15,368 nt of DNA from assembly GCA_017656425.1 (NCBI GenBank), contig JACDNV010000029.1, positions 1 to 15,368 on the forward strand, given 5' to 3'. Below, piece by piece: positions 1 to 7,564 of the stretch. The position numbers were made by a program, and so were the translations under genes. The notes below the pieces were generated by a model. It was given only the letters and a program-made list of their open reading frames with translations. It did no database searches and was not told the DNA's origin. The stretch is from Candidatus Neomarinimicrobiota bacterium (lineage in GTDB: Bacteria > Fidelibacterota > UBA2242 > B5-G15). Numbering within the stretch: position 1 is the first letter of the stretch; each line of letters opens with the position of its first letter.

Positions 1-75
1 AATGTGTAGAAATACAACATAGTGAGGTTTGGAAAATACAAACGTTATGTATAGTAAATAGGAGCTGTTCATAAA

Positions 76-696
76 TTGGAAAAAGCGGCAAGCAATGTGG
101 TCTGGCAACCATATACCATTACAAAAGAACATAGACAAAGACTGAATCAGCATAAAAGTTTTGTGCTATGGTTTACGGGTTTACCGGCATCCGGTAAATC
201 CACACTTTCAAATGCTCTGGAATGCAAATTGCACGAAATGGGTATCCGCACGTATTTACTTGACGGCGATAACGTTCGCCAGGGGCTGTGTAAAGACCTG
301 GACTTTTCCGAGGAAGGCCGCCGGGAAAACATAAGGCGCATAGCGGAAGTGGCCAAGCTTTTTGTAGATGCCGGTATCGTAGTGATAGCGGCATTTATTT
401 CGCCTTACAGGGCCGACCGTGAAATGGCCCGGAATTTGTTCGAGCCGGGCGAGTTTATCGAAGTATATGTGAAATGCCCCCTGCACGAGTGCGAGCGCAG
501 GGATCCAAAGGGGTTATACAGAAAGGCGCGGAGTGGAGAAATTAAAAATTTTACTGGAGTAAGTGCACCATACGAGGAGCCACTTCGGCCAGAGATCGTA
601 GTTGAGACACACGTAAATTCAATTACTGAATGCTTACAAAAGATTATTAGTAATTTAGATTTGCAGGAGTTGAAATATTTTGCCGGTAGAAGGTAG
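76..696 (+). CDS. cysC: Adenylylsulfate (APS) kinase CysC
   Basis: Phosphorylates adenosine 5'-phosphosulfate with ATP to give PAPS, the activated sulfate used by sulfotransferases or reduced to sulfite; cytosolic. The 206-residue protein is the normal length for a stand-alone CysC. Visible motifs are the P-loop GLPASGKST (residues 35-43), the APS-binding stretch LDGDNVRQGLCKDLDFS (62-78), FISPYR with Ser109 (107-112, the serine phosphorylated in E. coli CysC) and the lid segment KGLYRKARSGEIKNFTG (145-161). The start is TTG with AGGAG at 60-64. The 3' end overlaps the next gene by 17 bp, suggesting translational coupling. The first 450 bases are clearly richer in GC than the last 160. Lying in a polysaccharide operon rather than beside cysDN, it probably serves glycan sulfonation or sulfation (inference). 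Family call is near certain. Confidence 0.95.
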   Translation: MEKAASNVVWQPYTITKEHRQRLNQHKSFVLWFTGLPASGKSTLSNALECKLHEMGIRTYLLDGDNVRQGLCKDLDFSEEGRRENIRRIAEVAKLFVDAGIVVIAAFISPYRADREMARNLFEPGEFIEVYVKCPLHECERRDPKGLYRKARSGEIKNFTGVSAPYEEPLRPEIVVETHVNSITECLQKIISNLDLQELKYFAGRR

Positions 697-1675
697 ATCC
701 TGGCTAATTACAGGGGGATGCGGTTTTATAGGGACTAACCTTATAGCTGCATTACTTGAAGAAAATCCACTAACAAAAATCCGCGTTTTAGACAATCTTT
801 CTGTAGGCCAAAAGGACGACTTAGCAAAGGTATGTAATGACTTTTTAGAAACTCCGGTTGATGCTATATCAAGTAATCCAAGAGGAGTTGAATTAGTTAT
901 CGGAGATGTCCGCGAGGCCGATTTTGTTTCTAAGACGTGTAAAGGCATAGATATTATTGTTCATCTTGCAGCCAATTCCGGCGTGGCTTCATCTGTAGAA
1001 AACCCGCGTTTAGATTGTGAAGTTAATGTTATTGGAACTCTTAACTTGCTAGAAGCTGCAAGGCATAATAACGTTCAGAAATTTATATTTGCATCAAGCG
1101 GAGCACCATTAGGAGAACAAGAGCCCCCAATACACGAACAAAAAGTACCGCGACCTGTTTCGCCCTATGGTGCAAGCAAGCTGGCCGGAGAAGGGTACTG
1201 CTCTGCCTATTACCGCACCTTTGGCTTATCAACGATAGCATTACGTTTTGGAAATGTTTATGGACCGCGGAGTAAACACAAAAGCAGTGTAGTAGCTAAG
1301 TTTATTCAGCAGGCATTAAGAGGAGAAGTCCTGGAAATATATGGGGATGGGCAGCAAACAAGGGATTTTATTTATATTAAAGATCTTGTTAAGGCGATTC
1401 GACTTGCCGCGGATAGCGATGTTGGTGGAGAAGTATTTCAAATTGCCACTTACCGTGAAACTACGGTTAATGAACTTACTGAGCAACTAACTGCTTTGCT
1501 TAGAAAAAAGTTACCTCAGTTAGACATTAGGGTTAATTATGGTAGTGAACGCTTGGGGGACGTAAAGCGAAATTATTCTGATATATCCAAAGCTCGCAAA
1601 ATTCTTGGTTTTCAGCCTCAGTATGACCTTAGAAAAGGACTGGAAGAAACAATCGACTGGTTTCTAAGCCAATAA
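680..1675 (+). CDS. NAD-dependent nucleotide-sugar epimerase/dehydratase (extended SDR)
   Basis: Extended short-chain dehydrogenase of the UDP-glucose 4-epimerase/dTDP-glucose dehydratase superfamily, 331 residues, cytosolic. It has the NAD motif GGCGFIG (residues 12-18), LAANSGVASSVENP (96-109), the Tyr-x3-Lys pair in SPYGASKLAGE (Tyr163, Lys167), RFGNVYGP (189-196) and GDGQQTRDFIYIKD (222-235). The usual SSxxVYG segment before the Tyr motif reads SSGAPLGEQE (139-148), so Ser139/Ser140 are kept but the following Tyr is lost; this may define a subfamily with a different substrate. Start is TTG 680 with AGGAG at 665-669, inside the end of cysC. It probably supplies a UDP-sugar for the locus glycan, for example by C4 epimerisation; the exact substrate cannot be read from sequence. 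Confidence 0.88.
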   Translation: MPVEGRSWLITGGCGFIGTNLIAALLEENPLTKIRVLDNLSVGQKDDLAKVCNDFLETPVDAISSNPRGVELVIGDVREADFVSKTCKGIDIIVHLAANSGVASSVENPRLDCEVNVIGTLNLLEAARHNNVQKFIFASSGAPLGEQEPPIHEQKVPRPVSPYGASKLAGEGYCSAYYRTFGLSTIALRFGNVYGPRSKHKSSVVAKFIQQALRGEVLEIYGDGQQTRDFIYIKDLVKAIRLAADSDVGGEVFQIATYRETTVNELTEQLTALLRKKLPQLDIRVNYGSERLGDVKRNYSDISKARKILGFQPQYDLRKGLEETIDWFLSQ

Positions 1676-1700
1676 TACATATTGTGAAAGAGTGAGGCTT

Positions 1701-2732
1701 ATGAGTATCTTTGATGGAAAACATGTCCTAGTTACGGGAGCTTCTGGTACAGTAGGCAAGGAATTGGTACGCCAGCTATCGGAGCGATTTTATCCTGCTG
1801 AAATTCGGGCTATTGACAATAATGAGTCGGGATTATTCTTTTTAGACCAAAATTATTATCAGGACCATCGCGTTAGGTGTTTTTTAGGAGATGTTCGAGA
1901 CCGGGATACACTTGTCAATATAATGCAAGGTATTGATATCGTTATCCATACTGCAGCCCTAAAGCATGTGATCTTGTGTGAAAAATCTCCGTGGGATGCT
2001 GTAGAGACTAACATCCTCGGAATTCACAATATCATACAAGCTGCTACATCCTGTGGGGTAGAAAGGGTTTTATTCACTAGTTCAGACAAGGCTGTTAACC
2101 CAACTAATGTAATGGGTACTTCGAAGCTAATGGGAGAACGGCTAATGACGGCTGCCAACGCCAAGAAGTTTGGCGGAAACGGGCCTGTTTTCTTTTCTAC
2201 AAGATTCGGTAATGTTCTTGGGTCACGCGGGTCTGTTATTCCCATTTTTAAGCAGCAGATTGCCAAAGGGGGACCGGTAACACTAACCGATTATCGAATG
2301 ACCCGCTTTATTATGACCTTGTCCGAAGCAGTATCCCTTGTGCTTAAGAGTGTTGAACTTGCGATGGGGGGAGAAGTATTTGTTTCTAAAATGCCGGTTG
2401 TTAAAATAAAGGACTTGGCCGAAATAATGATAGAGATTTTAGCGCCCACATATGGGTATAGACCTTCAGATATAGAAATTATCGAAATCGGGGCCAAGCC
2501 TGGTGAGAAGTTGTACGAAGAGTTAATGAGTTTGGAAGAAACGCGCCGAGCGATGGAGTTGCGAGACATGTTTGTTGTATTGCCAGCATTCAGATCAGTA
2601 TACGAAGACATTAAGTATGACTACAAAGGAATAGTACGTAGCAAGGTTGAACGTCCATACAACTCTAGTACCGAACAACCTATGACAAAGGAAGATTTAA
2701 GAAATTACCTTATCACTCACAAGTTGGTTTAG
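1701..2732 (+). CDS. CapD/WbpM-type nucleotide-sugar 4,6-dehydratase (short form)
   Basis: Soluble polysaccharide-biosynthesis SDR of the CapD/FlaA1/WbpM group; members convert UDP-GlcNAc to UDP-4-keto-6-deoxy sugars. Residues below are numbered from GTG 1692. Motifs are GASGTVG (16-22), LGDVRD (65-70), HTAALKHV (86-93), TSSDKAVNPTNVMGTSK (129-145), STRFGNVLGSRGSVIP (169-184) and the C-terminal GAKPGEKLYEELMS (267-280). The position usually held by the catalytic Tyr is Met141 (Lys145 retained), matching the Ser-Met-Lys arrangement of WbpM-like enzymes rather than the Ser-Tyr-Lys of FlaA1/PseB. There are no membrane segments, unlike full-length WbpM. I take ATG 1701 because family members begin close to FDGKHVLVTG; GTG 1692 is an in-frame alternative, and neither has ideal Shine-Dalgarno spacing. 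It sits 25 bp after the epimerase-like gene. Confidence 0.87.
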   Translation: MSIFDGKHVLVTGASGTVGKELVRQLSERFYPAEIRAIDNNESGLFFLDQNYYQDHRVRCFLGDVRDRDTLVNIMQGIDIVIHTAALKHVILCEKSPWDAVETNILGIHNIIQAATSCGVERVLFTSSDKAVNPTNVMGTSKLMGERLMTAANAKKFGGNGPVFFSTRFGNVLGSRGSVIPIFKQQIAKGGPVTLTDYRMTRFIMTLSEAVSLVLKSVELAMGGEVFVSKMPVVKIKDLAEIMIEILAPTYGYRPSDIEIIEIGAKPGEKLYEELMSLEETRRAMELRDMFVVLPAFRSVYEDIKYDYKGIVRSKVERPYNSSTEQPMTKEDLRNYLITHKLV

Positions 2733-2752
2733 AAACATTAAGGGGTGGATTT

Positions 2753-3901
2753 ATGCGCGTACTTATATTGGGAGTGGACGGTTACTTGGGGTGGCCAACA
2801 GCAATGGCCTTTTCCAAATTGGGGCACGAAGTCTATGGTGTAGATAACTATCTGCGGCGAAATCTTTGCCGCGAGGAAAATGCGGAACCGTTGTTTCCGG
2901 TACCAAACCTTCACGAACGGGTTGAATTATGGAAGATATTAACTGGTAAAAATATTAAAATTCGCATAGGGGACTTGCGAGACTGGAACGTTATAAGTGA
3001 GGTTTTTCAGGAGTTTCAACCCGAGGCCGTAGTACACTATGCCGAACAGCCCTCCGCGCCCTATTCCATGCTGAGACGGGAAGCAGCGATGTTGACTCTG
3101 CAAAACAATTTGACCGTAACAGCCAACCTTATTTACGCCGTAAAAAAAAATTGTCCGGATTGCCATATCATAAAGCTCGGGACGATGGGGGAATATGGTA
3201 CGCCTAATATTGACATCGAGGAAGGCTGGCTGGAAATAGAACATAACGGCCGGCGTGATATATTTTTGTTCCCGCGCCAGGCAAGTTCTCTTTATCATAC
3301 TACTAAGATAATGGATACCGACCTGTTGTGGTTTTATGTCCGCACCTGGGGATTACGGGTAACAGACCTAATGCAGGGCCCTGTCTATGGTCTGTACACG
3401 GATGAATGTAAGGATGACGAACGGCTATGGCCTTTCTTTAATTATGATGAGATCTTTGGAACGGTTCTTAATCGCTTTGTAGTGCAGGCTGTGGCTGGAT
3501 ACCCCCTCACTGTTTATGGAAAAGGCGGCCAAACACGGGGGTACATCAATATCAAAGACACTATCAACTGTGTCCGCTTGTCGATGGAGAATCCTCCTAA
3601 AAAAGGAGAGCTACGAATTTTTAATCAGTTTACTGAGACCTTTACTGTCAACGAGCTTGCGGAGAAAGTTAAGAGAGTGGGCAATGAAATGGGTTTAAAT
3701 GTGCGTATAAGGCATATTGAAAACCCTCGTAAGGAAGCAGAGGAGCATTATTATAATCCTAAGCATACTGGATTACTTGAATTAGGATTGCAGCCCCATT
3801 ATCTGACTGATGAGGTAATTCACGATATGCTAGAAGCGGTTATGGAACACGAGACTCGGATTAATAACTCAAGTATTCTAAGAAACGTACGTTGGGCTTA
3901 G
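2753..3901 (+). CDS. sqdB: UDP-sulfoquinovose synthase-like SDR (SQD1/SqdB family)
   Basis: Homologue of SQD1/SqdB (Agl3 in archaea), which makes UDP-sulfoquinovose from UDP-glucose and sulfite using bound NAD. Recognisable stretches shared with plant SQD1 as I recall it include GVDGYLGW (7-14), EQPSAPYSM (98-106), KLGTMGEYGTPNIDIEEG (141-158), SSLYHTTK (178-185), TVYGKGGQTRGYINIKDT (253-270), NQFTETFTVNELA (291-303) and NPRKEAEEHYYNPKHT (324-339). The catalytic Thr144, Tyr181 and Lys185 are all present, at almost the same numbering as the plant enzyme. Its 382 residues match the family, and no plastid or signal peptide is seen. ATG 2753 has a strong ribosome site, AAGGGGTGG, at 2740-2748. 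APS kinase three genes upstream points to a sulfonated sugar for the locus glycan. The family is secure; that sulfite is the nucleophile in this organism is inference. Confidence 0.92.
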   Translation: MRVLILGVDGYLGWPTAMAFSKLGHEVYGVDNYLRRNLCREENAEPLFPVPNLHERVELWKILTGKNIKIRIGDLRDWNVISEVFQEFQPEAVVHYAEQPSAPYSMLRREAAMLTLQNNLTVTANLIYAVKKNCPDCHIIKLGTMGEYGTPNIDIEEGWLEIEHNGRRDIFLFPRQASSLYHTTKIMDTDLLWFYVRTWGLRVTDLMQGPVYGLYTDECKDDERLWPFFNYDEIFGTVLNRFVVQAVAGYPLTVYGKGGQTRGYINIKDTINCVRLSMENPPKKGELRIFNQFTETFTVNELAEKVKRVGNEMGLNVRIRHIENPRKEAEEHYYNPKHTGLLELGLQPHYLTDEVIHDMLEAVMEHETRINNSSILRNVRWA

Positions 3902-4065
3902 ATTCACGTTATAAGGGTTATTGATAAGGTAAAGCAAATCCAGCGGAATGGTTTTGTTTTATATCACCTTAATATGACTTTGGTGTGGTGCATATATCCG
4001 TAAAATATGTTCGAGTTACGATGGGAAAAGGAGAATTTAACCGAAATTGCGGAATGTAATTAGTT

Positions 4066-5538
4066 ATGGATAAGAATTTTACTTTTGAATTAGTTGCAAG
4101 GTTTGTTGTATTGGGAACAACTACCTTAGTCAGTTTTATTTTAATACCCCTTTTGTCCAAGAACTTAGGTGCTCAAGGGTATGGAGTTTGGACTCAGATT
4201 AGTATTACAAGTAGCTTGATTGCTCCTTTCATAACATTAAAGACAGAAATTGCTACTATTAGATTTGCGAACCGGTATGATCACGCGAGGATGAACTGGA
4301 TCTATATAATACTATCCTTGGGCGTGATATTAAATTGCTTGCTTTTAATTGGTATTTCTCTTTTATTTCTAGATGATATCTGTGGATTTTTGTTTGGGCT
4401 GGAAAGCAAGACGAATTCCCTAGGCATGTTTATTCTCTTTTGGGGTTTTATTATCTCAACTGTAACTAGCCGTTTTTGGGAACACATCCTGAGAGCAAAA
4501 GATAAAAACTTGCACCTTAGCTTGTTACAGACTATACGTGCTTTATTACTTCTGTTATGTAGTTTGTGCTACATTACTATTAAAAATACCTTTATGCTCG
4601 AAGTATTTTTAACTATTAGTATAATACTAAATGTTATAGTTATTATTATTATTTTAACAACAGAACTTACAAAAGGGATTTACAAGTTATCCTGGAACGA
4701 TTCTCTTCAAGAAATTTTTAAACTGGTAAAATATAGCTTTCCTTTAGTTCCATATGCCTTTCTTGTATGGGTTAGCGATGTTTCAGATAGATATATTATT
4801 AATTACTACCTGGGTTTATCCAGTGTTGGGAGTTATGGATTAAATTATAACATTTGTAAATATCTTTCTTTGGCTATCGGTCCAATTACTTTTGTAGTTT
4901 TTCCTAGTGTTTCAAAGTTATGGGATCAAGGGGATTACTCCCGTGTTAGATATTATTTAGATGTATCTCTGAAGCTTTTTACGATTATGACTTTGCCATT
5001 TCTAATGATTTTCTTTGTTTTCTACGATGAGCTAATTACGCTACTTGCCAAACAAGAGTTTGTGGTTTCTTTGTGGACAGTTGCCTTTTTAATGTTAGGA
5101 ACGTATGTATTTAATTTAAGCCAAATTATCAGGATTGGCCCACATCTTATTGAAAAAACTAAAATACTGTCTTATGGCGCAGTTATTAGTGCTTTCCTAA
5201 ATCTGGTATTGAATTTTGCTTTGGTTCCCCAGTTTGGCTTAGGGGGTGCCGCGTTCTCTACCCTGATATGTTATAGCTTATTTACTATTGTTATTCTATA
5301 CATTAATATAAAAAACAATTTGTTTTTTATAATAGATGTAGAATTTTATACCAAGTTTTTCTTTATTTGCTTTGTTTTCTTTTTTATTTCTAAATTTATT
5401 GATTTACATCTTGAACTGGGCTTGTTTCTAAAGCTAGGTTTAGCATTTGGTGTTTTTATTTTAACTTGTTATGTTTTTAGGCTTCTACCTAAAGATACTA
5501 TTAAAGCGGTTAGAGCTATCTATAGGGGAAGGGGTTGA
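4066..5538 (+). CDS. Wzx-type polysaccharide flippase (MOP superfamily)
   Basis: Integral membrane protein of 490 residues with many hydrophobic segments spread along its length (roughly 12-14), as in Wzx/RfbX flippases that move undecaprenyl-diphosphate-linked repeat units across the cytoplasmic membrane. The N terminus (FVVLGTTTLVSFILIPLLSK, residues 12-31), with GAQGYGVWTQ following, is the typical opening of the family. A mid-protein amphipathic segment FPLVPYAFLVWVSDVSDRYI (226-245) and SSVGSYGLNY (252-261) also fit. The gene is strongly AT-rich compared with cysC. ATG 4066 is forced by an upstream in-frame TAA at 4057; its ribosome site is weak (GCGGAATG, 4049-4056). The 164 bp upstream contain no clear terminator or promoter, so it probably continues the operon. 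Substrate cannot be predicted. Confidence 0.88.
   Translation: MDKNFTFELVARFVVLGTTTLVSFILIPLLSKNLGAQGYGVWTQISITSSLIAPFITLKTEIATIRFANRYDHARMNWIYIILSLGVILNCLLLIGISLLFLDDICGFLFGLESKTNSLGMFILFWGFIISTVTSRFWEHILRAKDKNLHLSLLQTIRALLLLLCSLCYITIKNTFMLEVFLTISIILNVIVIIIILTTELTKGIYKLSWNDSLQEIFKLVKYSFPLVPYAFLVWVSDVSDRYIINYYLGLSSVGSYGLNYNICKYLSLAIGPITFVVFPSVSKLWDQGDYSRVRYYLDVSLKLFTIMTLPFLMIFFVFYDELITLLAKQEFVVSLWTVAFLMLGTYVFNLSQIIRIGPHLIEKTKILSYGAVISAFLNLVLNFALVPQFGLGGAAFSTLICYSLFTIVILYINIKNNLFFIIDVEFYTKFFFICFVFFFISKFIDLHLELGLFLKLGLAFGVFILTCYVFRLLPKDTIKAVRAIYRGRG
5524..5534 (+). promoter_or_regulatory. Purine-rich ribosome binding site for the acetyltransferase
   Basis: AGGGGAAGGGG lies in the last codons of the flippase gene, 5 to 8 nt before the TTG codons at 5540 and 5543. 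It supports starting the acetyltransferase there rather than at an upstream ATG inside the flippase gene. Confidence 0.6.
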
Positions 5539-5539
5539 T

Positions 5540-6064
5540 TTGTTGAATTTTCTAAAAAAGATTGCAGTAAAAGTAGTGTTGTCTTTGTACTTAAAATTTG
5601 AAAAAAGTATATGGCGTATTGTAGCAGAAAGTTACAAAACACGCCTTGGTAAATGTGGAAAGAATGTCAAATTTAATGGTAAAATATTTATCAGTCGTCC
5701 TGAATTATTAGAAATAGAAGATAACGTTCATATAGGTCATAACGCAAGTATTTTATCGGGAGGTAAAGTTTATATTGGAGCCAATACTCATATCGGACCT
5801 AATTTGGTTATTTAAAGTGTAAATCATAATTATAACGGTACTAGGCTTCCATATGATGAAGAGAAAATATATAAACCTGTATATATTGGGAAAAATGTTT
5901 GGATTGGGATGAATGTAATTATTGCTCCGGGGAGCATTATTAAAGACGGTGCGATTGTAGGGATGGGAACGGTAGTTTCGGGGGAGGTGCCTCGTTTGGC
6001 TATAATTGGTGCTCAAAAATTTAGAATTCTAAAATATCGAGACAATACCATTATGAATATTTAA
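5540..6064 (+). pseudogene. Hexapeptide-repeat O-acetyltransferase, interrupted by in-frame TAA
   Basis: A left-handed beta-helix acyltransferase of about 174 codons, broken only by a TAA at 5813-5815 (codon 92). Before the stop come a hydrophobic N terminus and isoleucine-rich hexapeptide turns (IEDNVHIGHNASILSGG, 59-75). Directly after it, in the same frame, the coil continues with VNHNYNGTRLPYDEEKI, VYIGKNVWIGMNVIIAPGS and IKDGAIVGMGTVVSGEVP, ending at TAA 6062-6064. The likely catalytic His lies in the VNHNY segment, past the stop, so the 91-residue product should be inactive. There is no frameshift, only one codon. The start is TTG 5540 (or 5543) behind GGGGAAGGGG at 5525-5534, just after the flippase stop. 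It would acetylate a glycan sugar. A sequencing error or readthrough cannot be excluded. Confidence 0.85.
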
Positions 6065-6236
6065 TCCGAAAAATCTAAAAAGCAGTTAAAATCTAAGAAA
6101 GTATTAATCCTAACTCTTAACCATTACCCTCACTTTAAAAAAGAAGGTGTAAAATGGCAATAGGATGCCCGGGCCGCATTAAGAGGCTTGTTTTAATTAC
6201 AATTATTACAAGTATGTCATTAAGAAACCCGTTGGT
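6065..6236. other. Spacer between acetyltransferase pseudogene and IS110 recombinase; degraded coding scraps
   Basis: No intact gene is seen. One plus-strand frame, from about 6087 to 6159, reads like the start of a protein (KSKKVLILTLNHYPHF and so on) but ends at a TAG after about 24 codons. A 28-codon open frame begins at ATG 6154 behind AAAGAAGG and ends at 6240, inside the end of the recombinase gene. Either could be the remains of a gene broken by the IS, or the non-coding right end of the element. An AAACC/GGTTT hairpin at 6225-6238 overlaps the recombinase stop codon. Confidence 0.4.
6110..6119. repeat. 10-bp direct repeat, copy 1 (IS110 right flank)
   Basis: CTAACTCTTA, identical to 7706-7715. 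It is a candidate shared core/target sequence on the 3' side of the recombinase gene. Confidence 0.45.
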
Positions 6237-7538
6237 TTAAGCCGTCTTCCCCTCAGGAAGAGTAACAATATAACCTTTCTTTGTAAGGAGTTTGATCGCA
6301 GCATCTTCAGGACTTTTTACTTGTTTCTTTTTAAAATAATCTTCGCCAAGCTCATTGTAGGGCGTTTTATTTTTCAACATGTAATAAACAATAATAAGAA
6401 TTTCGTGGGCAGTGGCAACAGCAGCTTTTTTCTTACCATGTTTTCTGGTGATGCGCCAAAACAAGGCGTTTAACCGGGTTCCTCGTTTTTTTGACGCCGC
6501 CCAAGCGCATTGATTTAATGCACTTTTTAATGCTGCATTTCCATAAGTCGTTTTGCTATGTTTCTTTTTACCGGCACTTTCATTATTGCCCGGACTAACA
6601 CCTGCCCATGACGAAATGTGTTTCTCTGATGGAAATACATCCATATTGGTGCCCAATTCCGAGATGATAACAGCGGCAGTATTATCTTTGATTAACGACA
6701 ACGATTTTAATAATTCAACTTCTTCCTGATAAGGAGCTAATGCTTGAGCAATACGACTTTCTAATTCAGCAAGTAGTTGTTCTAAAGCCTCGATATGCTT
6801 CCAGCAAAAGCCAATCATTTCACGATGATGTTGCCGCAGACGGCCATTAAGTGCATCTTGTAATTCAGGAATTTTGTTGCATAATTTTCCTTTAACCAAT
6901 TTTTTTAAATCTTCTACTTCTATCTTTTCGCCATTAATAATGGCCTGCAGCAAGTTTCGGCCCGAAACTCCAAAAATGTCTGACATATATGTCGTCAATT
7001 TAATGTTGGCATCTTGCAGGAATTTATGAATTCGGTTCTTTTCAGCGGTGATATCAGCAATTAATTTTTTCCTGTAACGGGTCATATCCCGCAAATCGCG
7101 AATAGGCTCAGGAGGTACAAAGCTGCTTTCTATCAAACCATTGCGCAGCAACTTTGCTATCCATTCCGCATCTTTGATGTCTGTTTTACGCCCGGGAACA
7201 TTTTTAATCGTACGGGCATTCGCTAAGAGAAGGGTAAATGAACCTTCCAATACATTCCAAACAGGTTTCCAGTAAACAGAGGTGCTTTCCATTGCTACAT
7301 GGGTTACATTATGCTCTGATAAAAAATCTGACAGTTTTAACAAGCCGGATGTTGTTGTTGAAAACGTTTCGATTACTTTTTTAGGACGCCGGTCAAGAGG
7401 GCCAAACAGCACACACGCTACAACGGTTTCTTGGTGTACATCTAATCCGGCACAGCTTTCGTACAGCGCATCACTTTCTGTTTCCATTATCCTGGTTTGT
7501 TTCGACGACTTACGCTTGCGCTTTTTGCTCTCTGGCAT
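6237..7538 (-). CDS. IS110-family DEDD recombinase/transposase
   Basis: Full-length recombinase of 433 residues. The N-terminal RuvC-like domain carries the acidic tetrad Asp33 (GLDVHQETVVAC), Glu84 (VAMESTSVYWKP), Asp120 and Asp123 (GRKTDIKDAEWIAKLL). A coiled middle section follows (about 150-275), then the C-terminal domain with SSWAGVSPGNNESAGKKK (309-326), holding the proposed nucleophilic Ser321. No internal stops or shifts are seen, so it may be active. The start is the ATG read from 7538, with GAGGGG just upstream on the minus strand (about 7546-7551); an open frame extends upstream but overlaps the RNA-like leader. Family members excise as circles and insert using a bridge RNA from the element's non-coding end. 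It is transcribed against the glycan genes. Confidence 0.93.
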   Translation of the reverse strand: MPESKKRKRKSSKQTRIMETESDALYESCAGLDVHQETVVACVLFGPLDRRPKKVIETFSTTTSGLLKLSDFLSEHNVTHVAMESTSVYWKPVWNVLEGSFTLLLANARTIKNVPGRKTDIKDAEWIAKLLRNGLIESSFVPPEPIRDLRDMTRYRKKLIADITAEKNRIHKFLQDANIKLTTYMSDIFGVSGRNLLQAIINGEKIEVEDLKKLVKGKLCNKIPELQDALNGRLRQHHREMIGFCWKHIEALEQLLAELESRIAQALAPYQEEVELLKSLSLIKDNTAAVIISELGTNMDVFPSEKHISSWAGVSPGNNESAGKKKHSKTTYGNAALKSALNQCAWAASKKRGTRLNALFWRITRKHGKKKAAVATAHEILIIVYYMLKNKTPYNELGEDYFKKKQVKSPEDAAIKLLTKKGYIVTLPEGKTA

Positions 7539-7564
7539 GAAAAATCCCCTCAATTCATTAAAAT

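Noticed and set aside
3-74. Open plus-strand frame from the window edge to TAA 72-74, possible end of an upstream gene
   Set aside because: Only 23 codons, with composition unlike a conserved protein end; cannot be supported without upstream sequence.
3516-3698. 60-codon frame within the SQD1-like gene
   Set aside because: Out-of-frame shadow of a strongly conserved coding region.
3902-4065. Promoter or terminator between the SQD1-like gene and the flippase
   Set aside because: AT-rich, but no convincing -35/-10 pair and no GC-rich hairpin followed by a T run.
5471-5539. Upstream ATG extension of the acetyltransferase
   Set aside because: It lies within the flippase coding sequence; TTG 5540/5543 with a strong purine-rich site fits better.
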